A DNA stretch of 64,000 nucleotides, from NCBI RefSeq assembly GCF_027105095.1, contig NZ_CP114278.1:1612001-1676000 (forward strand). The letters run 5' to 3'. Made by a program: the position numbers and the translations under genes. This DNA comes from Brevundimonas vesicularis. GTDB taxonomy: Bacteria; Pseudomonadota; Alphaproteobacteria; Caulobacterales; Caulobacteraceae. Numbering within the stretch: position 1 is the stretch's first letter; each line of letters starts with the position of its first letter. This document shows positions 51,057 to 60,040 of this stretch, piece by piece. The notes beneath the pieces were generated by a model. That model made no database searches. It saw only the letters and a program-made list of their open reading frames with translations, and was not told the origin of the DNA.

Positions 51057-53258
51057 TCAGTTCCGAGTGCCACGGCATCGGGGGTAGCGCGAGCAGCCCC
51101 AGAACGGCCCACCCGCATTTCGTCCCCGCCGAGCCGTTCGACGTATCATGCGCGAGCCGCACTTGGGGCAGCTCACGCCACTTTTGCTATTCGAATTAGA
51201 AGGCGTCTGAGCCGGACGTGCGTGCGTGGTTCGGATCGTCGCGCCAGGGGAAGTAGGCGTGCCGTAGCTCGCAGGTCGAGACGCGCTTGGTGGGGTGACA
51301 AAGCTTTGGATCGGCCGCCTGGCCGGAACTGAAGCGCCGATCTCACGAAGCTCGTGTTCAGCACGCGCTAGCTCTCTTTGGGCGCTCGACAAGCGATGGT
51401 CAGGACGTTTTGCCCTTTCTAGAAGCTGCGGCTTCCCCGTCTTCAGCGCGGAGGTCGCGGAAAGGAGCCGAAGCTGAAGGTCTGCTTTTCGGGCAGCGAA
51501 CTTGCCACGAAGCGCCTGTTCGGCCTGAGCGTCCGAAGCGTCTGGATTGTACCGAAAGCGCATCTCGTGTGAGCTCCGCCAGGCCAGCAATCGCTGGGCT
51601 GTAGCGTCGCCAAAACCTGGGACTGAAACGATCTTGGTTCTTACTAGGTCCGCTGCGGTCTCGACGCCGTAGGACATCAGCGTGGCCTTTTTCGCTGGGC
51701 CGATGCCGGCGATGTCGGCATGTCTCAGATGAAAACGGTCGAGGTAGGCGTTCCGCTGGCGTGCCTCCCTGCTGCTCTCAAGTTTTGCAAGCTCGCTCGT
51801 GAGATTCGTGTTGAGCGCCCGATACTCTGATAGATCCCGGTCGGCCTGTTCGTGAACCTTATAGAGTTCACCTGCACCCAGCCCTTGAAGAAAGGCCTGA
51901 GCGGCCTGGAGCATCTGGGTTTCGGCTGTATTAAAGGCGGCCGTGAAGGTCGAGGACCGGGGTTTGGCGCCCGTCCACGCCATCCGCACGCCCCACAGGA
52001 GCACGGGAAACCAAAGAAGAAATAGGGCGGGGAAATAGTAGAAGCCAGCAATGGCCGCAGCAAAGATACCAGCGCCGAACATCCTGTTCGTGGACTGGGA
52101 GGCCTTCGCCTGTTTAAGTCGGTCGCTCGCAGGGTCGATCGAACCAGCCCATTGCGGAAGAAGCGTCTCTAAAGCGGGCAGGGAAAACTGGCGCAGAGCT
52201 GCGGCGATTTGTTCGACGTCGAATGGGCCTCCAGTCGCATGGGTTCGACCGGCACCTAGAGGTTCCGGGAACATGTCCACCCCGGACTGCTCTGCGATCC
52301 GACACCAAGAGCACTGACCGGCGGCGCTCGGGTAGTAGTGAGAGCGAACCCTACTGCAATGACTCAGCGAGGTCTCGAGGCCTTTAAGCGCCGAGACCCA
52401 TGTTGAAGCGTCAGGGCGATCGTTAGGGTTCAAGCCGAATGCGCGCTCGAATGCATCCGATAACGGCGCAGGCAAGTCCGCAAGGGTTATAGTGGCAGGT
52501 GGCGGAACCATCTGCGTCTGCGCTGAGCGGACTCTTGAGAAGGCGAACTTGTTCTGCGCGATCGCTTCGCCGATGCCCAACTCAGAACCGGTAGACCTAC
52601 CAGCATACGGATGTCGACCCATCGCGAGCAAATGGAAGATGGCGACGGCTAGTCCAAAACGATCGTGCGCGTGGGTCCGAGCGACTGTTGCTAAGCTTCG
52701 ACCGTGCAGCTCTGGTGGGGTGAAATCGGGAACGCCGACGACACAGGGATAGGATGTTCCTGCCGCCGTGAACTGAAAGCTATCAGCGTCGATCAGCGCC
52801 ACCGTCGCGTCCGTCGACACGAGCACACCGGAGTGATTGAAGTCTCCGATGACGCAGTCGGTCGTGTGTATCTTCCCGACAGCGCTCGCTAGGTTCACCG
52901 CTGCTCGAACGACGAAACGATAGTCGGCGCTTGGAAAATGTGAGCGGCGAGACTTCGGACTGTAGAGTTCGTGGAGCGGGCGGTACCCGCTCACGAGGCG
53001 CATGATGAACCCTAGGAAGCGACCTTTGTGATCTGTCACTACGTCAGAGGGAAACGCGACCAGCTCCGTCGATCTTGCGAGCGCGTGCGTGACCATCGCA
53101 CGCACCTTCTCCTCCCGCGTTCCGGCAAGCGCGGCATTGTAGAGCTTGGCGGCCTGATCAGGTTTTCCAGCGACCGCGTAGACCTCGCCCTCGCCGCCTT
53201 TGCCGATCCTCTTATCTAACTGGTACGTCGTATTCCCGACGCGAATGGTCTTGGTCAT
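51057..53258 (-). CDS. TerY-P triad protein kinase (membrane-anchored, helix-hairpin-helix, zinc ribbons)
   Basis: 733-residue Ser/Thr-type kinase. Gly-rich loop GKGGEGEVYAV at residues 19-29, Lys38 in AAKLY, catalytic loop CVIGDFNHSGVLV with D139 and N141, metal site ALIDADSF with D157, and a substrate segment FTPPELHG. Next comes a zinc motif (SHYYPSAAGQCSWC near 320), then two membrane segments (residues about 410-445), a coiled coil, a helix-hairpin-helix unit (IAGIGPAKKATLMSYGV; IVSVPGFGDATAQRLL) and a C-terminal topoisomerase-type zinc ribbon (CPKCGSRM; FWGCSRYPRC). This layout is that of the kinase in TerY-P triads. The start overlaps the phosphatase stop by four bases. Confidence 0.85.
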   Translation of the reverse strand: MTKTIRVGNTTYQLDKRIGKGGEGEVYAVAGKPDQAAKLYNAALAGTREEKVRAMVTHALARSTELVAFPSDVVTDHKGRFLGFIMRLVSGYRPLHELYSPKSRRSHFPSADYRFVVRAAVNLASAVGKIHTTDCVIGDFNHSGVLVSTDATVALIDADSFQFTAAGTSYPCVVGVPDFTPPELHGRSLATVARTHAHDRFGLAVAIFHLLAMGRHPYAGRSTGSELGIGEAIAQNKFAFSRVRSAQTQMVPPPATITLADLPAPLSDAFERAFGLNPNDRPDASTWVSALKGLETSLSHCSRVRSHYYPSAAGQCSWCRIAEQSGVDMFPEPLGAGRTHATGGPFDVEQIAAALRQFSLPALETLLPQWAGSIDPASDRLKQAKASQSTNRMFGAGIFAAAIAGFYYFPALFLLWFPVLLWGVRMAWTGAKPRSSTFTAAFNTAETQMLQAAQAFLQGLGAGELYKVHEQADRDLSEYRALNTNLTSELAKLESSREARQRNAYLDRFHLRHADIAGIGPAKKATLMSYGVETAADLVRTKIVSVPGFGDATAQRLLAWRSSHEMRFRYNPDASDAQAEQALRGKFAARKADLQLRLLSATSALKTGKPQLLERAKRPDHRLSSAQRELARAEHELREIGASVPARRPIQSFVTPPSASRPASYGTPTSPGATIRTTHARPAQTPSNSNSKSGVSCPKCGSRMIRRTARRGRNAGGPFWGCSRYPRCRGTRN

Positions 53259-54007
53259 GGCCGACGAGACAGCAGGATAAGCGTCTTGTCGTCGTCCGTG
53301 CGATCATTCACGCGATCGCTGTCTAGATAGCTGGCCAATTGCCCTGACAAGGGAGCGAGGCGTCCGCTGCCTGGTGCGTTGTCGATCGCCTTGATCATGG
53401 GGTCGAGAAACGGCCGGTGCGCCTGTTGCTCACTATGGTCGAGCGCAATCGTCTCGATGCCATCTGAGAATAACGCGAATCCATCGAAGCTGACGGCTTC
53501 TCGTGCGAGATTGAGGCGAGGAGACGGGCTGTCGGTCACGAAGTAGGTTGTGGAGGCGTACTCGCCAGACTCCGGCCAAAGAGGGACTGTCCAGTTTCCA
53601 TCAGCTCTGCCGGCGACAACGCTATCCCCCACTTGAATGACCAGCGCTTCGCTATCGGTCGCAAAGACCGCCGCTAGGGTCGCTGCGAATTGGCGTGGCG
53701 CGGACGCACGACGTTCTGCGGCTCGTGAGATCCGATCGCGGATGGCGTCGACCCAGTCGGAGATAATCTGATCTTCGGGAAGGCCTGGTGAATTTGTTGA
53801 CCAGCTTTGAGCTTGCGCAAGGAACTCTCGGCAAACAATCCAAGCACCGGGGCCGCCGTACGTGGCGCTGCCTGCGCCGTCGGAGACGACGGCGCAAATG
53901 CGACCGTCAGCCGTGCGGCGCACGCCGTACGCGTCCTGTCGAGGCGATCCCGTTCTTAGATGCGACGTGCCGATGGTAGAGGCTGCCGCCCAACGCCATG
54001 CCGACAC
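53255..54007 (-). CDS. TerY-P triad PP2C-type protein phosphatase
   Basis: 250-residue metal-dependent phosphatase that would reverse the action of the adjacent kinase. Metal-binding motifs are VVSDGAGSATYGGPGAW (D43), ALVIQVGDSVV, FALFSDGIETIAL and the late DRTDDDKTLILLS. It is the middle gene of three co-oriented genes, three bases after the VWA gene and overlapping the kinase gene, so stoichiometric expression is likely. Confidence 0.85.
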   Translation of the reverse strand: MSAWRWAAASTIGTSHLRTGSPRQDAYGVRRTADGRICAVVSDGAGSATYGGPGAWIVCREFLAQAQSWSTNSPGLPEDQIISDWVDAIRDRISRAAERRASAPRQFAATLAAVFATDSEALVIQVGDSVVAGRADGNWTVPLWPESGEYASTTYFVTDSPSPRLNLAREAVSFDGFALFSDGIETIALDHSEQQAHRPFLDPMIKAIDNAPGSGRLAPLSGQLASYLDSDRVNDRTDDDKTLILLSRRP

Positions 54008-54009
54008 GG

Positions 54010-54687
54010 TTAGCCGGCCACTGCCCAGCCGTCAGGCGCTGTCGGATTCTCAAGGGGGACCTGATCACCAGGGTTCGAGCGAGACATTGCGCTCAGTGAG
54101 CTTGAGAGCCATGCGAACAACTCGCGGAACGCTAGACCTTTGAGCTTGAGGGGTTGACGCGTAGCGATCTCGGAGAGGATGGACATATCAGCGCCTTCGA
54201 CAGCCGCCGCGTAGAACATGAATTCCTTTTTCTCCTCGCCCTCGTGCACCAACCGTTTGGCCTCATGCCAGCTGTCGGTCGGTGCGCCGTCAGTGATAAG
54301 GAACACCCAAGGACGGTAGTATTTGACCCCGTTCTGTTTGTACCTGTCCTTGCGGTCGCGAAGCATCTGGAGACCGTGTGCAACTGCTTCCCCGATGGGG
54401 GTCGCTCCTGATGCTATAAGGTTCTGTGGATAGAAAGCGTCGACTGTCGAGAAGTCGGACACGGTGTTCACCGGGCCAAACGTCACAATTGCCAACTCGA
54501 CGCGCTTGGCGGCTAGGCTATCTTCGAGCAGCTCTTGTTTGAACGAAAGGAGGCCCTCGTTGAGCTGCTGAATCGGCTCACCCGTCATCGAGTAAGAGGT
54601 ATCCAGCAGGAGCAGGCAGGGGCACCGTTGTTCGGGGTTCTCAGCAAACTCTGCGTCGGCGAACGGTTGCTGTTCGAAATCGGTCAT
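54010..54687 (-). CDS. TerY-like VWA-domain protein
   Basis: 225 residues with a complete metal-ion-dependent adhesion site: [14 protein letters not shown] (D29, S31, S33), a conserved threonine in [11 protein letters not shown], and [12 protein letters not shown]. This is the TerY type of von Willebrand A protein, first gene of a VWA/PP2C/kinase triad. In such triads it is thought to act as the scaffold or substrate in a phosphorylation-controlled stress or defence response. No terD-like gene is visible nearby, so this is the stand-alone triad. Confidence 0.8.
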   Translation of the reverse strand: MTDFEQQPFADAEFAENPEQRCPCLLLLDTSYSMTGEPIQQLNEGLLSFKQELLEDSLAAKRVELAIVTFGPVNTVSDFSTVDAFYPQNLIASGATPIGEAVAHGLQMLRDRKDRYKQNGVKYYRPWVFLITDGAPTDSWHEAKRLVHEGEEKKEFMFYAAAVEGADMSILSEIATRQPLKLKGLAFRELFAWLSSSLSAMSRSNPGDQVPLENPTAPDGWAVAG

Positions 54688-54818
54688 TATGAAACCCCCT
54701 ACAATCGGACGAGATTTGTAGCGGTCAGCGTTTGGGGTAGCTAGGGCGGAATCGTCGCCTGGTTGCGTTTCATTGCTCGCTAGGATGAACGGCTGGAATT
54801 CTTTCGCAGGTGCGAGCC

Positions 54819-54847
54819 TTCAGTGCAGATCACGACAAACACCCTGA
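54819..54847 (+). repeat. CTCAGTGCA palindrome, copy 14 (holds a start codon)
   Basis: TTCAGTGCAGATCACG then ACAAACACCCTGA. The left arm supplies GTG 54823, the only usable start of the thermonuclease-like gene, and the copy spells its first eight codons. The right arm is the weakest of the family. Confidence 0.55.
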
Positions 54848-55611
54848 TACTGCTGCTCGCACTGGCGTCGCTCGCCGGTTCCGCATGCGACCAGATTGGG
54901 GGCTTGGCGCAGAAAACCACAGACGTCATCGGCATCACTCCGCGTTCCGAGCCCGCCGTGACCTTTCGCGCGCGCGTTGTCGGCGTAACCGACGGCGACA
55001 CGCTGACGGTGCTTGATGAAGGCAATCAGCAGCACACAATCAGACTTGCCGAAATCGACGCGCCCGAACGTGGGCAGCCATGGGGTGCGCGCGCGAAGCA
55101 GACGTTATCATCGCTCGTGTTCGGCAAAGCGGTTTCGCTGCAGCAGACCGACACTGATCGCTATGATCGTATCGTGGCGCGCGTCTTTGCCGACGGTGAA
55201 GACGTCAATCGCGCGATGGTCGGGCAGGGCGCCGCGTGGGCTTACAGAAGGTATCTGAATGATCAGACACTGATCGCTGTTGAAGCGAGGGCTCGCCAGG
55301 ATCGGCTGGGGCTGTGGTCGCTCAGCGATACTGAGACGGTTGAGCCATGGGAATGGCGAAAGGGCAAACGCGAGGGTGACGATAATATTCCAACCGACGG
55401 CTCGCGTGAGGTTCGCTCACTGCTTGCCCCACGCCAAAGCATCGTCACTGAGCGGGCGAATGAAAGCTTCAGCTGCTCTGGCAAACGCTATTGTCGCCAA
55501 ATGAGCTCATGTGCGGAAGCCTACTTCTATCTCACGCAGTGCGGGGTGGCATCGCTGGACGGAAACAGTGACGGCGAACCATGCGAAATGCTGTGTGGGA
55601 CCGCCCATTAG
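54823..55611 (+). CDS. Exported thermonuclease-like protein with excalibur domain
   Basis: 262 residues. The hydrophobic N-terminus LILLLALASLAGSAC looks like an export signal, possibly lipoprotein. The SNase domain follows: RVVGVTDGDTLTVL, IRLAEIDAPERGQPWGARAK, DRYDRIVARVFADGEDV, with the catalytic D, R, E and R positions filled. The C-terminus is an excalibur calcium-binding motif (YCRQMSSCAEAYFYL; LDGNSDGEPCEMLC). It probably cuts nucleic acid outside the cytoplasm. GTG 54823 lies within a palindromic repeat, and no other in-frame start exists upstream. It is divergent from the TerY-P triad. Confidence 0.8.
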   Translation: MQITTNTLILLLALASLAGSACDQIGGLAQKTTDVIGITPRSEPAVTFRARVVGVTDGDTLTVLDEGNQQHTIRLAEIDAPERGQPWGARAKQTLSSLVFGKAVSLQQTDTDRYDRIVARVFADGEDVNRAMVGQGAAWAYRRYLNDQTLIAVEARARQDRLGLWSLSDTETVEPWEWRKGKREGDDNIPTDGSREVRSLLAPRQSIVTERANESFSCSGKRYCRQMSSCAEAYFYLTQCGVASLDGNSDGEPCEMLCGTAH

Positions 55612-55714
55612 ACCGCGCGAAGAGCACAACCGCTCCGACCGCTTCTGACGTATCGTCGCGCTAGCCCTCGATTCGAAACGTTAACGGTCGAAGGCCGACG
55701 GGAGGAATACGACG

Positions 55715-56986
55715 ATGAACGAACCCACGATTACGTGCCCCAGTTGCAAGTCAGACATCAAGCTGACGGAATCCCTAGCCGGTCCTCTCGTTGAACAAAC
55801 GCGTCGTCAGTTTGTCGAACAGCTGAACGAAAAAGATCGGCTGGTTGAAAAGGTCCAGGCCGACATCGCAGCTGAGAAGAAGCGTGTGGAGCTGGAGCGT
55901 CAGGCTATCGAGGCGACGGTGGCTGCGCGCATGGACGATGCGCGCAAGCAGATTGCGACGGATGAGGCTGAGCGGGCGAAACGGATCGTGGCGGCGGACA
56001 TCGAAGAGCGTGATCGCAAATTCGCGGAGCTCCAGGAAATGCTGGCCAGTCGCGAAGAGAAGCTGAGGCTGTCACAGGCTGCGGAGGCTGAAATGCTGAA
56101 GAAGCAGCGCGAGCTCGATGACAAGCTGCGAGAGATGGATCTCGCGGTGCAGCGACAGGTCAATGAGGGGCTGGAGGCTGTTCGAGTGACGGCTAAGCAG
56201 GAAGCCGAAGACGCGCTTTCGTTGAAGGTCAAAGAGCGCGACACGCAGATCGCGTCGATGCAGCAGAAGATCGAAGAGCTGAAAAAGAAGGCAGAGCAGG
56301 GGTCTCAGCAGCTTCAGGGGGAAGCGCAGGAGTTGATGCTCGAGGACATGCTGCGCGCGCGCTTCCCTTTCGATCAGATCGAACCGGTCGGAAAGGGTGA
56401 GTTCGGGGGCGATGTCCTTCAGCGCGTGGTCAATCCAGCCGGCCAGGTTTGCGGGTCCATCCTGTGGGAAACCAAGCGCACGCGCACGTGGAGCGATGGC
56501 TGGCTCAGCAAATTGAAGGGTGACCTGCGGGCGGCGAAGGCCGACCTCGCGCTGATCGTCTCTCACGCGTTGCCAAAGGACATCGAGACGTTTGGGCAGA
56601 TGGAGGGGGTTTGGATCACCGGGCCTAAGTGCGCCATGCCCGTCGCGATGAGCTTGCGAGAAAGTCTCGTGCTCATGAACGGGGTGCGGGCGGCCGGGGA
56701 GGGGCAACAGACCAAGTCAGCGCTGATGTATGACTATCTCACCGGCCCTCGTTTTCGGCACCGTATCGAAGCGGTCGTCGAGAAGTTTTCAGAGATGCAG
56801 GATGACCTCGCTAGCGAGCGCAAAGCGACGATGAAACGATGGGCTAAACGCGAGCAACAGCTGCATACGGTGCTGGACTCGACGGCTGGGCTCTACGGCG
56901 ATTTGCAGGGGATCGCTGGCCGGTCGATGCTGGAGATCGAAGCTCTGGAAGCGCCATTGCTCGAAGGTCCGGACGACGAAGATTGA
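55715..56986 (+). CDS. DUF2130 protein (coiled coil plus nuclease-like domain)
   Basis: 423 residues from ATG 55715 with an excellent GGGAGGAA site. The N-terminus has a C-x2-C zinc pair (ITCPSCKSDIKL). A coiled coil extends from about 25 to 215. The DUF2130 domain follows with GEFGGDVLQRVVNPAGQVCG and ILWETKRTRTWSDGWLSKLK, where D, E-T-K take PD-(D/E)XK-like places, then KADLALIVSHALPK. A nuclease or DNA-end function is likely but unproven for the family. It lies 103 bases after the thermonuclease gene on the same strand. Confidence 0.8.
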   Translation: MNEPTITCPSCKSDIKLTESLAGPLVEQTRRQFVEQLNEKDRLVEKVQADIAAEKKRVELERQAIEATVAARMDDARKQIATDEAERAKRIVAADIEERDRKFAELQEMLASREEKLRLSQAAEAEMLKKQRELDDKLREMDLAVQRQVNEGLEAVRVTAKQEAEDALSLKVKERDTQIASMQQKIEELKKKAEQGSQQLQGEAQELMLEDMLRARFPFDQIEPVGKGEFGGDVLQRVVNPAGQVCGSILWETKRTRTWSDGWLSKLKGDLRAAKADLALIVSHALPKDIETFGQMEGVWITGPKCAMPVAMSLRESLVLMNGVRAAGEGQQTKSALMYDYLTGPRFRHRIEAVVEKFSEMQDDLASERKATMKRWAKREQQLHTVLDSTAGLYGDLQGIAGRSMLEIEALEAPLLEGPDDED

Positions 56987-57075
56987 GGTAGAAACGGAGA
57001 TAGGCGCAGCTGGCGAACAAGGCCGAGCTCTCCGAGCTACGATCGGACGAAAGTGCGCCTGAGGGGGTGAAATTA

Positions 57076-59820
57076 ATGAGCGTAAGGTTTGGCGAGGGGC
57101 TCGTTATCGGGCTCTGCTTATTCGTGAGCGGCTGTGCGAGCACGGGTGCGTCTTCACAGGATGACGGCGCCGGCGTGGTTTCGCTCGTGCGTGCGGCTCT
57201 TGCCCCCGCGCCTTCTGAGATGTCCGCTGCCGACTCATCGATCGCTAGCGCCGTTCAATCGCTGCAGTACCGGTTTGGACTGATGGGGATGCCGATCGAT
57301 GTCGATCGTGCTGATGCACTGCGTGCCGCTTCAGTCGGCGGTGCGCAGCCGCTTGTGCTCACCCAATATATTCCAGGCCTGAACGGCGCGCCGGGTCGTG
57401 TGGTCCCATTGGTGATCCAGCAGCAAAACCCTCTGAAGCAAATCATGCAGCAGGCCGAGCTTTGCGGACGCGCGCTCGATGGCGATCCCGCGCTGATGGT
57501 TTGGAGCAATGGAGTTGGGGAAACTTCACCGTCAGCCGTTTCGGCCTGTGGTGGTGACACACCGTTTTATGAGCTGTCTCAAGCGTGGTCCGAAGCCAAG
57601 ACTTGGCATTTCATGCCGCTGCCAGACTGCGGGGAAGGATCCGACGACCGGTGTGCTGCGCTGTCGAGGAAAATCGACCGGCTGAACGGCCGAGATCCCG
57701 TCGCTGAGGCGATGACCGCTGCGGCGCGTGGCGATTTTCGCCTAGGCGTCTTCAACTCCATCGGCCCTATGCCGCAAGGGTGGCGACTGCCTGGCGTAGA
57801 ATGTCGATCATGGTCGCGCGACATGATTGGAGCTTGGCACGTCAATCAAGACGTCATTCGTCCGGGTGATAGCGAGCATAGCCAAGCCGCTATCGGCTTT
57901 ATTGCAGCCTACAACCGCGCCGTCGTTCAAGCCCCCTCGTTTCCCTATCGCGACATCTGCGCGGTGGGTCTTGGCAAACCTGCTGCGCGATACGTCGGAC
58001 CGATCACCAACTGGTCTGAATACGCGCGCGCTAGAGATGCGCAGTCGACCCCGCCGAACGGCGATGTCAACTCCACGGATGTCTTCAATCGAACCGCCCT
58101 CGAGTGGGCGTCCGACGCCGATGACGAGCCAATGATGTTGCGCTTGCTGGCTGCGGGCGCAAAACCCAACCAGCCACAAGACGCGCGTGCCCCGTCGGCC
58201 TTGGCGCTCGCTCTGAAGCGCCGTCGCCCGGATTTGATCGCTGCCCTGATTGCAAATGGCGCGAAGATGACGGGGCAAACCCAGTTGTGTGAGCAGCCCT
58301 TCTACGCCTTTGTTGATGATCCCGCACCGGCAGCCGAATGCGATTGGGTCGGGCTGCTCATCTCGACGGGACGTGAGGATCTCATTGGGCAAGCGGTCGC
58401 CGACGGTGGCGGGGGCGGTCTGTTTCCAGCATTTCTTAGAGCGATTGAGCAAGGCGATGACGGGCTCGCACGACGACTAGCGCCGATGGTGGACGGACCC
58501 GCCGCAGCGCAGGGTTTGATGAAGGTATGGAGCTTGGGGCGAAGCGATCTCGCGATGGCGATGGTCGTTGGCAAGGGCGGTTCGGCGGCGCGTTCACAGA
58601 CCGAAGAGCGCGTATGGCGTGCTGCTGCCGAAAACCAGCATGCCGAGTCCCTGGCTTTCGTTTTCCAATATGGCGCTGACCTAAACCTCCTGACCGCCGA
58701 TCGCGCAGCAAGCTGTGTGAACGCTGCAGCGAGAGGTGACGACGCTGCGCTGCTAGGCTGTGTCGAGGAAGCCGGTCGACGCCGATTGGCGCTCGTCGAC
58801 CAGCTTGAGAAGGGCGATTTCACAGGCTTTGTCAGGGGTGCGTCAAACGCTTCAGACCTGGTCGAAGATGCGAAACCTACGCTTCTAGAGCGGGCGGTGA
58901 CTAAGGCGGATTCGGCCACGGTGCGACGTCTTCTCGATTTGGGCGCTCGACCGCAGACCACGCGTTTTCTTCTTAACGGTCAAACCGATCCGCAACCCTA
59001 TCAAGGCTCGCTGAAAGCCCAAGCTCACGCGCAAGCGATGGTGTCCGACTATGCGACGGCCTCTGTCAGCAGTGGTCAGTTGACGACGCTGCAGACGGCA
59101 ATCCAGCGACGCGATGCCGGACTGCTTTCTGAGTTGTCCGCTCGCGGTGCGGTTGGTCTCAAGGGCATCGCAACGTCGCAGGGGATGTCGGGAAGTCTGT
59201 CTGTCGGTCTGACTGACGAGAGCCGCGACGTCTCCATGTTCCCAAGTCGGCCGTCTTCTGAGCAGTTTGAGACCCTGCAACTCGTCATTCCTGTGCTGGC
59301 CAAAGAGGCTAACGGCATGGCGTCTCTGGAAGAGCTGTTCTGGCACGCCATCGGGTTTGGCTTTGACGATGTGCTTGAGCTGATTGTCACCAGTGGATTC
59401 GACCCCAGTCGCGCTGTCCGGCCTGATCGGTTTTGGCAGGCCTGGTCAGGGTTGGGGAACGCCTGCAAACCTTCAACCGGACGGCTGCTCGTTCGATACG
59501 GGGTGAATGCGCGCTATCCGCTTGATCCGCAGCTGAACGGCTGGTTGCCGCAGAAGATCGTCGCTGCAGGGTGCCGCAATCCCGACAGTGCAGCGGTGCT
59601 TGTTGAGGCCGGGCTCGCGCCCATCAATGAGCTGGATGATGGGGGAAGGACGGTGCTCGACGAGGCGCTGGCCCGACCTTATCGGCCGATGATGCAAGCT
59701 GCATTGCGGGCGCTGGGCGGACTGCCGGGCGCTGAGGTCGACGCGAGCGGACGTGTGGCGCGCATGGTGGAGCTGCGAGACGGTTACGATTTGGATTTGG
59801 AGCAGTCCGAGCGCGAATAG
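57076..59820 (+). CDS. Large ankyrin-repeat lipoprotein
   Basis: 914 residues. ATG 57076 fits the AGGGGG run; GTG 57067 is in frame but too close. Lipobox LFVSGC near residue 20. Ankyrin-like repeats are visible in several places: RTALEWASDADDEPMMLRLL with AAGAKPN, APSALALALKRRRPDLIAAL with IANGAKM, PTLLERAVTKADSATVRRLL with DLGARP, and RTVLDEALARPYRPMMQAAL near the end. It probably binds protein at the envelope. The preceding genes (thermonuclease, DUF2130) are co-oriented, and the interval closes with palindrome copy 15. Confidence 0.7.
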   Translation: MSVRFGEGLVIGLCLFVSGCASTGASSQDDGAGVVSLVRAALAPAPSEMSAADSSIASAVQSLQYRFGLMGMPIDVDRADALRAASVGGAQPLVLTQYIPGLNGAPGRVVPLVIQQQNPLKQIMQQAELCGRALDGDPALMVWSNGVGETSPSAVSACGGDTPFYELSQAWSEAKTWHFMPLPDCGEGSDDRCAALSRKIDRLNGRDPVAEAMTAAARGDFRLGVFNSIGPMPQGWRLPGVECRSWSRDMIGAWHVNQDVIRPGDSEHSQAAIGFIAAYNRAVVQAPSFPYRDICAVGLGKPAARYVGPITNWSEYARARDAQSTPPNGDVNSTDVFNRTALEWASDADDEPMMLRLLAAGAKPNQPQDARAPSALALALKRRRPDLIAALIANGAKMTGQTQLCEQPFYAFVDDPAPAAECDWVGLLISTGREDLIGQAVADGGGGGLFPAFLRAIEQGDDGLARRLAPMVDGPAAAQGLMKVWSLGRSDLAMAMVVGKGGSAARSQTEERVWRAAAENQHAESLAFVFQYGADLNLLTADRAASCVNAAARGDDAALLGCVEEAGRRRLALVDQLEKGDFTGFVRGASNASDLVEDAKPTLLERAVTKADSATVRRLLDLGARPQTTRFLLNGQTDPQPYQGSLKAQAHAQAMVSDYATASVSSGQLTTLQTAIQRRDAGLLSELSARGAVGLKGIATSQGMSGSLSVGLTDESRDVSMFPSRPSSEQFETLQLVIPVLAKEANGMASLEELFWHAIGFGFDDVLELIVTSGFDPSRAVRPDRFWQAWSGLGNACKPSTGRLLVRYGVNARYPLDPQLNGWLPQKIVAAGCRNPDSAAVLVEAGLAPINELDDGGRTVLDEALARPYRPMMQAALRALGGLPGAEVDASGRVARMVELRDGYDLDLEQSERE

Positions 59821-59900
59821 CGCAGACAGAGTGTGCGATGACCGATGCTTTGGGGAACGGTCGATCTCCTGAAGAAAGCTCGGCAGCGACACGTCAGGCT

Positions 59901-59934
59901 CTCTCAGTGCACATGTAGAAAAAGGCACTGAGAG
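59901..59934 (+). repeat. CTCAGTGCA palindrome, copy 15 (longest arms)
   Basis: CTCTCAGTGCACATGTAG then AAAAAGGCACTGAGAG. The arms CTCTCAGTGC and GCACTGAGAG pair perfectly over ten bases, the best stem of all copies. Confidence 0.8.
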
Positions 59935-60040
59935 CGGCGACGCGGCTTTCGATCACAGGTCGTGCCGCCGGTGCAAAGCGCCATTGCCGTACGGAGATCG
60001 GCTCTTGCGGAGGCTCCGAATTTGGAGACTATTTGTGGTC

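Noticed and set aside
84..59934. Reading the palindromes as classical integron attC sites
   Set aside because: The arms lack GTTRRRY and RYYYAAC cores, each element is only about 30 bases, and no integron integrase is in the window.
43390..59934. CRISPR array
   Set aside because: Repeats are kilobases apart with genes between them, and no cas gene is present.
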